Shown here: in pieces, positions 57,297-64,000 of the stretch | How positions within the stretch are numbered: position 1 is the first letter of the stretch | Layout of the letters: each line of letters starts with the position of its first letter | Assembly (NCBI RefSeq): GCF_032854445.1 | Contig: NC_088298.1 | Span: forward strand, 23,647,295-23,711,294 | Length of the DNA: 64,000 nt | Source of the DNA: Liolophura sinensis | Taxonomy: Eukaryota; Mollusca; Polyplacophora; Chitonida; Chitonidae | Direction: 5' to 3' | The notes under the pieces: model-generated | Told to the model about the DNA's origin: nothing | The model's input: only the letters and a program-made list of their open reading frames with translations | Databases searched by the model: none | Made by a program: the position numbers and the translations under genes

Positions 57297-58329
57297 TGAG
57301 GCAAAAGTACCAGAAGTATGCAACTCACAAGTACGCTTCGTTATTCTTTATGAAGCAAATTTACCAGAAGTATGCAACCCACAAGTACGCTTCGTTATTC
57401 TTTATGAAGCAAATTTACCAGAAGTATGCAACCCACAAGTACGCTTCATTATTCTTTATGAAGCAAAAGTACCAGAAGTATGCAACCCACAAGTACGCTT
57501 CATTATTCTTTATGAAGCCAAAAGTACCAGAAGTATGCAACTCACAAGTACGCTTCGTTATTCTTTATGAAGCAAATTTACCAGAAGTATGCAACTCACA
57601 AGTACGCTTCATTATTCTTTATGAAGCAAATTTACCAGAAGTATGCAACTCACAAGTACGCTTCCTTATTCTTTATGAAGCAAACGTACCAGAAGTATGC
57701 AACTCACAAGTACGCTTCATTATTCTTTATGAAGCAAATGTACCAGAAGTATGCAACTCATATGTACGCTTCATTATTCTTTATGAAGCAAATGTACCAG
57801 AAGTATGCCACTCACATGTACGCTTCGTTATTCTTTATGAAGCAAATTTACCACAAGTATGCAACTCACAAGTACGCTTCGTTATTCTTTATGAAGCAAA
57901 TGTGCTAGAAGTATGCAACTCACATGTACGCTTCGTTATTCTTTATGAAGCAAATGTACCAGAAGTATGCAACTCACAAGTACGCTTCATTATTCTTTAT
58001 GAAGCAAATTTACCAGAAGTATGCAACTCACAAGTACGCTTCGTTATTCTTTATGAAGCAAATGTACCAGAAGTATGCAACTCATATGTACGCTTCGTTA
58101 TTCTTTATGAAGCAAATTTACCAGAAGTATGCAACTCACAAGTACGCTTCATTATTCTTTATGAAGCAAATTTACCAGAAGTATGCAACTCACAAGTACG
58201 CTTCGTTATTCTTTATGAAGCAAATGTACCAGAAGTATGCAACTCATATGTACGCTTGGTTATTCTTTATGAAGCAAATGTACCAGAAGTATGCAACTCA
58301 CATGTACGCTTCATTATTCTTTATGAAGA
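57297..58329. repeat. 54-bp tandem array, about 19 copies
   Basis: Unit: gaagcaaatttaccagaagt, then atgcaactcacaagtacgct, then tcgttattctttat (54 bp, 18 codons). One unit near 57517 has an extra base (gaagccaaaagtacc). Two of the three plus-strand frames are free of stops, so a 372-codon frame crosses the array and switches peptide at the extra base. The copies vary as caagt/catgt/tatgt and cgtta/catta. Confidence 0.95.
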
Positions 58330-58408
58330 AGACACAGAACTACTAGTAGTGATCTTCGAACAATGCTTATACTGTCATACATCGGTTAGTTTTGTATCCT
58401 CTTTGTGA

Positions 58409-58572
58409 AAATTTATTTATTTATTTGATCGGTGTTTTACGTCGTAGTCAAGAATATTTCACTTATACGACGGCGACCAGCTTTATTATCACCGGAGAAG
58501 AAGCCAGCTTGACCTGGACTTGATATCAATGCGAGCGCATTTGTGAGAGGCTCGTACAGGTCATCGCGATAA
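58409..58572 (-). mobile_element. SINE family A with internal deletion
   Basis: Reverse strand: tail tttatttatttatttgatcg, then gttttacgtcgtagtcaaga, body to accagctttattatc, then a jump to accggagaagaagccagctt and the head region. Confidence 0.8.
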
Positions 58573-60235
58573 TAACATCCGCCACAGACGATCCTGTGTG
58601 AAAGCTGTGGTTTTAAGTCAGGAAGTTTCTTAGTTATCTGGCAATGGTCGATTGTTTACTCCAGGATGTACACTCCCGGCGTAAATATAAATCTAGTTTT
58701 TCCAATCATTTTATTCGTGCTTGAGGTGAAACTTCTCTGTCTTGAACTGGAATTGAACCCACGTCTTGTGTGACCTAGCCATCGGACGAACACTTAGTCT
58801 CATTAGTTTAGGGCGAGTTATATACGGCAAATCTAGAGAGACCGTTAAAATAGACCAAGCCTATATTCATGTACCCCCACTACACATTATTAAACGCATG
58901 TTGACGCGACATATCAATCATAAGAGGAAGTGAACACGTAAAGTAAACCTCTGCTCCCCCCCCCCCATACCCCTTACATATGTGCCTTACTAATTGTGTT
59001 TGTAATTATGTTTTTCGCAAAATTATCAAGTAATTTCATAAAAAAACAACTGCATACAGAATACGTCATTGCGTGCGATCCCATTTATTCCCCTCCAGGT
59101 ATGTAGAATAAAATAAAAGATACACTGACCGGAATGTACGTTTCTTTTTCGCCCATTTTATCTGTTTCACATAAATCTTACCCGGGGTGTACACCTGTGT
59201 GTGTGTGTTGTATTTTTTTTTACTTGTAAGTTGATGTTCATTGCTCGACACCTCATCATTTTTCCGTGTGACTTCTTGTTACAATAAACACTATGTCCCA
59301 ACACGTCGTAGATCATCCATGTCGACTATTTATGGGTGCAGAAGCCCGAGAAAACCCGCTCCATCTTGTCTGAGTCGACAAGCCTTATCCATCACCCCAA
59401 TCTGTTGTCAGAGACGTGCGCGCAGGCTTTACGTCTAATGCACTGACACCCTCAACAGCCTGAACACTGTAAGGGAGGGTGGGTGGTGGGGGATAGAGTG
59501 GGTAACTCAGGCTATCATTCACAAATGAACGTTCAGTCACCCTCAAAAAGTCCCCATATTCAGGGACACGATGTGTCATATAAACAGGTTGGTCAGAGAA
59601 GGCGCGAGTTCGAACCCGGGTCGGGGGGAATTTGTCCATGGCTCCCTTTCTTAGTGGAATATGTCCCTTTCTTAGATTTTCAGCACCAGCCGTTCTACAA
59701 CCTCTAACACCATGACGTAAGAAAAATTAGGTACAAAAATGGAGAAAACAAACAAACAACGTTATATTCATAATTCCGACGTGCATTTTCCATATAATAT
59801 CAACGGTGGCCTATATTCTTATAGAAAATTAAAACATAAACAAGTCAGAAAGTTTATCATCGACAGGACGGTGGTTTACTCTGGGTATTGCATGACCTGC
59901 AATACATAAATATATATAAATAAATAAATAAATAAATATAACATTAGTCATATTCTCATACATATACAATGACGCTTTCACTTGTGCCGATTTCACTTGC
60001 TTGAAATGTTCAAGGTTATAGTTGTTAAGTCGGTACTACTTCTGACAGCAATGTGAGGAACAACAACAGAAAATCGTGTAACAAACGGATCTTTGGGTTA
60101 ACTTGCCATATAATCCCACTACTGACGTGTTTAAATTAAAGTCGAGACTTTCACTTTTTTGATTTTCACTAAAACTGGGGAAGGTAAACATGTCAAGTTT
60201 CATTTAACAATTCGTAAATCATCTCATGGATTTTC
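58573..60235. other. Unassigned stretch with a tRNA-like fragment
   Basis: cgcgagttcgaacccgggtc near 59601 is a B-box-like relic. A run of 11 C lies at 58956-58966 and an AAAT run at about 59908-59938. No exon was recognised. Confidence 0.3.
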
Positions 60236-60239
60236 AGGG

Positions 60240-60440
60240 GAGTCGGCTGATTAAAAGTCTGGCTCGCTGTGACCAATGAGGCCGCGTGTTCGTATACAGC
60301 TTTCGGCTTTGAGGTGAACGGGTAAATTTGTCAGGTATATTGCCAATGCCAATGGGCAACTCCGGGAACTCCGGTTTCTTCCAATCATTAACCTGACAGC
60401 CGTTATAACAGTAAAAAAGCATCTCAATCATTCTTGTTAC
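60240..60440 (+). mobile_element. tRNA-headed SINE, group C
   Basis: A-box-like gtcggctgattaaaagtctg and B-box-like gtgttcgtatac, followed by ctttcggctttgaggtgaac, aaatttgtcaggtata, ccggtttcttccaatcatta and cctgacagccgttataac. The order matches 21395-21565. Confidence 0.65.
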
Positions 60441-61099
60441 CTCTTACTTGGATAAGTGATGTGTTCTCACTGTTCGAAGGGGTTTTGTAGTTGTCCCGTC
60501 ACGTTCAGTGTTATCATATTTATAGTATTGCTATATAGGCTCAGATATTATGCTAATGTTTTATAATCGCACTAAAACGGTGACGAATAATTTGCTATTC
60601 CCTCTGAACTCTGGGTGGTCTGGTTATAATCTCACGGTGCGATTTGTCGTAGGCAATGGACAAATTCTGCGAAAATAAATGGAAATAGGAAAAGAATTAG
60701 AATATTATCAAGTGCAAAAAAAAATGCATTAGGTTCAAATTTCAGTCGTCGTCTATTATTATTTCAAGCAGGTAAACTTTGGATACAAAACTCAGTTGCA
60801 AATACATATTTTTCTTGCTTTTACTGCCTTCAGGACGAAAGCCCTCAGCTTCACCCGATCCACCCTTTACAGTTCAGTAGATCTGTAACACTTGGCATCT
60901 CGGAGTGATGGATTTACCATAAATACGGACTATTTTTAGTGGCGTAGCCACGTAGTTTCACGGCTTATTCTTTTTCTTCTTCTAAACCCAGTCAAGAGTT
61001 GATCCGGAATAAAACCGCTCTCAGCCGATATGTTGTGTGTTCCAGGTGCAAGAGACTTTTGGTACACTAACTTGAACTTTACTTCTATTCATTAGGTAA

Positions 61100-61378
61100 C
61101 CGGAAAGGCTTTAACTATTGTCTCACTTAATTTGTCAATTTAACTGTTGTATAATTCAATTAATGCACATGTATTACTTTAGCTGTTCTATTACGTATTT
61201 AATTGTTTTTATCTTATTATTATTACTGAATGCATTACTTTAACTATTGTATTACCTAGTTGATTACTTTAGTTTTTCATCACTAGATTAAGCATTTTAA
61301 GAATTGCTTAATTTATTACTTTAACTTTTACAGAACTTATAACCTAAAATATTGTATTACTTAACGATACCGTAATAA
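61100..61378. repeat. AT-rich cryptic repeat
   Basis: Phrases such as attactttaactattgtatt ac recur many times with drift. No fixed period is evident. Confidence 0.5.
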
Positions 61379-61411
61379 TAATAATTACCACACATTTAAT
61401 TGATATTCCTC

Positions 61412-61557
61412 TCCAGCGTAAGTGGGAATGTCTTCAAGCAACCTGCGGATGGTTGTGGGTTTCCCCCGGGCTCTGTCCGGTTTCCTCCCACCGACTTTGT
61501 ATAAGTGAAATATTCTTGAGTACGGCGTAAAACACCAGTGAGATAAATAAATAAATT
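61412..61557 (+). mobile_element. SINE family A, 5'-truncated
   Basis: It starts in the body (cctctccagcgtaagtggga), continues cctgcggatggttgtgggtt and ctgtccggtttcctcccacc, and ends attcttgagtacggcgtaaa then caccagtgagataaataaat. Confidence 0.87.
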
Positions 61558-61734
61558 TTATTGATAAACATAACTTATATATTTTTAGAAAAATATAAAA
61601 AAGTCGGTTTAACTTTTCGGGGTTTCAGGGCAATAACCTCAACCTATTGGTAAATTAAAAAATTCAATCCCTCAGATATGGTTCAATACCAGCTGCCAAC
61701 AGGAAATCTTTTGGGATCTCACCACCTCCACTCT

Positions 61735-61960
61735 GTTTGGGGCCTTGGTGGCTATAAGCGGATGAAAGCATTCTTGACGCCATAGGGTGTATACGGTGAA
61801 CTCGGTATACGTGTGAAATATCTGTGCGTCACACGTGTAAAAGTTAAATGACCGAGATTTATACTCACTGCACTCCGGTTTCCTCCACCGTGGACACAGA
61901 CCGAAGTGTCACATTCTTGAGGGCGCCGTTTAACACCAATCAATCGCTTAATCAGTCAGT
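61735..61960 (+). mobile_element. tRNA-headed SINE with a family A-like tail
   Basis: A-box-like ccttggtggctataagcgg lies at the left. The right side has ctccggtttcctccaccgtg then cattcttgagggcgccgttt then aacaccaatcaatcg, followed by an agtc repeat. It shares its tail with family A but not the body. Confidence 0.65.
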
Positions 61961-62394
61961 CAGTCAATGCTTTCGCGTACTCCTCATGCACGAGGTAAAT
62001 CGACGTGCCTGGAAACTGTTTTAGCTCTGTTTTCCACATGATGTCTAAACACAGCGGTGTTGAGTTAGAATACAAATGACTGCTGCCGTCCTTCCGTAAC
62101 CCATGGCACAGTCAGGCCACATGTATCAGAGAAAGATGTACACGTTATGAGTGCGCTGAAATGCAATGAGTTTGAGGACTTAAAATCATAATTACATATA
62201 TATAACACCAGAATAAAGAAAACTGTTTAACTAAGACTGTCATTTTTTAAACAAGCCCGATTCTGCAAGACTGCAGATTTAGTGCAATGTCAACCGTCCT
62301 GGAAATTGAATTGTTATCGTTTGGCTGTATAAAGTTTGTTACTTTTGTAACTATTGACAAACAACGGTTGTTTACGCCAGGTACTTCGGGTCCC

Positions 62395-62490
62395 CCCTTC
62401 CATAAAACTGGCCATGATCATATCTGAGAAAAATTCTTGAGTATTGCGTTAAACAACAATAAAATAATTACAATAATAATAATTCGAATA
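62395..62490 (+). mobile_element. SINE tail fragment
   Basis: ccttccataaaactggcc then aattcttgagtattgcgtta then aacaacaataaaataat; the A-type tail on a different body. Confidence 0.6.
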
Positions 62491-62547
62491 AAGCCCAGTG
62501 TCGTTCTTTTGAATAACGCTGCAGGTTATTTGGAACAATGCAACAGG

Positions 62548-62765
62548 CCCGGGATCACGAAAAAATCTTAGACTTACGTCAAATTTTCAAATCATATTAG
62601 AAATGTTGTTTCTTATATTACAAGTATGCCTGGAAACGTAAATTCCGAGTATGTTATTGTACAACAAATTTCAGCTAAAACATCGGAAAGGAACATACCA
62701 AATTTATTGACCGAAGTCTTCACTTAACTCTAAGATCGCTTTGTAGTAAGTGTGTTATTCGCTAA
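62548..62765. mobile_element. MITE-like inverted-repeat element
   Basis: The left end (gggatcacgaaaaaatctta then gacttacgtcaaa) and the reverse complement of the right end (gcgatcttagagttaagtga) are imperfect inverted repeats enclosing about 200 bp of AT-rich, non-coding DNA. Confidence 0.6.
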
Positions 62766-62867
62766 CAATGAAGTAACGGGTTCGTGGACAACTCTGCTTG
62801 TCTTGGAAAAGAGGATGTTTACTGCAGTTCCTCCCAGGTCACATAGGTTAAGCAGGTCATACAAAAC

Positions 62868-63150
62868 ATTCATCCTTTCGACTTAAAGCAAGAGGTCCAA
62901 ACATATCTTCATTCTTTTCGAACAAAACAAGTGGTTCAAGCAAACATTTTCACCCTTTCGGAAAAAATGGAAGAGTAAATGTTTCATTCCTTTGGAACTT
63001 AAATTGGAAAAAGTACAGAAAGTTAAAAAAAAAATAGCATTCTTTTAAAAAAAGATAAACGTCCGAGTATTATTTTCAAATGAAGCGAGAGATCTAACTA
63101 AAACGTCCACACCTCTTTGAAGTAAAACGATACCAAGTGAAATGCAGTTC
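62868..63150. repeat. Degenerate tandem repeat, unit about 43-46 bp
   Basis: Successive phrases: attcatcctttcgacttaaa, attcttttcgaacaaaacaa, caccctttcggaaaaaatgg, attcctttggaacttaaatt, each followed by a caaacat-like or aagtac-like second half; later units decay. Confidence 0.65.
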
Positions 63151-64000
63151 CTTTGAGTAAAGCATAAGACCGTAATAAAACCTATCGTTTTTGTGGAATA
63201 ATGTGATATATCCCGTAAGCATTTTCCGTATAATGACTCATAAAGCATAACTAAACATGTTCCCTGTGGTCAACGTTCATTGCACTTTGACCATTATGAA
63301 CAGTCCATGAAGAAACTTTCCAACATACAGTATGTTGCCAATGCAACGTTGACCTCCAAGGATGCATTCATTTGTCTTTACGTCTAGTGAATAGAGTATG
63401 GGGTATATAGCACAGACGGATTTCTCACAATTACATAAATCTCAGTATATGACATATCTTTCTGTGTGTATTATATAACTTTAACTTGTATAATACGTAT
63501 GTTTTTTTGAAATATATTTTTAAAACTTTGATTCTGGCGTATAACTGTGCTGTAGAGAAAAGAACGGGGATATTAGCCAGAGAAAAAGCATGGTCTCGGT
63601 ATTTGACCCAGTACACGAATGACGCTGCACACATACATTTTTCACAAGGATATATACTTAGGCAGTCTGGAAAAAATGACACAAGACATTTGTTTTTTTT
63701 CCCGCATTTCATAATCATATTTTGTTTTTATACATATACATTTCTATGCTCATGGGAAATATTCGTCAAAAGCTGACATGCCAATTAAGGGGCACTTCAG
63801 CTTGCATTAAAAATTAAATCTAACCTACTAAGGACGTTTAACACAAAATATAGAGAAGTTGGAAAAGCCGTCATACCTTCTGCCTTATCGCTGTTTTTTT
63901 TTTTTTTTTTTTTGTTCTTTCATAGTTTCCGAAATGTTTCACTGGAAACTCTAAGAAATATAGGTATCTAGGTGTTGACACATGCATTCAGGTATCATAA
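63151..64000. other. Unassigned right end of window
   Basis: Overlapping frames on both strands at 63431-63776 (95-96 codons) show no domain. A run of about 23 T lies at 63893-63914. Nothing else recognised. Confidence 0.35.

Noticed and set aside
57290-58408. 372-codon plus-strand open frame and two shorter overlapping ones
   Set aside because: Product of the 54-bp array; two frames are open and the reading switches at a one-base insertion. No transcription or domain evidence.

Overview
The window looks like animal (eukaryotic) nuclear DNA, AT-rich and repeat-rich. It is most likely from a mollusc. The evidence is spliced exons with consensus GT/AG borders, a von Willebrand factor A (VWA) extracellular protein, and several families of tRNA-headed SINEs whose tails (ttcttgagtacggcgtaaaa followed by AAAT repeats, or an ACTC repeat tail) I associate with molluscan genomes. 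There is nothing bacterial, no operon, no CRISPR array, and no intact transposase or reverse transcriptase that I could recognise.

The one gene I can support lies on the minus strand at 8451-2971. A first coding exon gives a signal peptide. A 567-nt exon encodes one VWA domain, a possible 30-nt exon encodes a linker, and a second exon of exactly 567 nt encodes a second VWA domain. All junctions are phase 1, so the pieces read through. The gene must continue below position 2971, but I see no further exon in the window. Both VWA domains have damaged metal-binding (MIDAS) motifs, each in a different place, and the second has lost all its cysteines.

The remaining 55 kb or so is gene-poor as far as I can tell and is dominated by repeats. 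At least fourteen tandem arrays were seen, with units of 19, 28, 35, 46, 48, 54, 59, 66, 75 and about 180 bp plus several degenerate ones. Most of the long open frames in the window are by-products of these arrays. The 59-bp array at 9192-10252 grows directly out of the body of a SINE copy, so its origin is visible. Dispersed elements include SINE family A (about 15 copies or fragments), SINE family B (ACTC-tailed), a third tRNA-headed group, several short inverted-repeat elements, and an unidentified family (called family X here) with about eight copies. Nested insertions give a relative chronology: a family B SINE sits in family X at 40.5 kb, a family A SINE in a 48-bp tandem array at 31.1 kb, and a family A SINE between inverted arms at 7.4-7.8 kb.

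Three candidate promoters are reported at low confidence: about 36.0 kb, 47.6 kb and 53.7 kb. No confident gene could be attached to any of them. Large parts of 17.7-24.9 kb, 28-35 kb and 43-49 kb showed nothing I could name.
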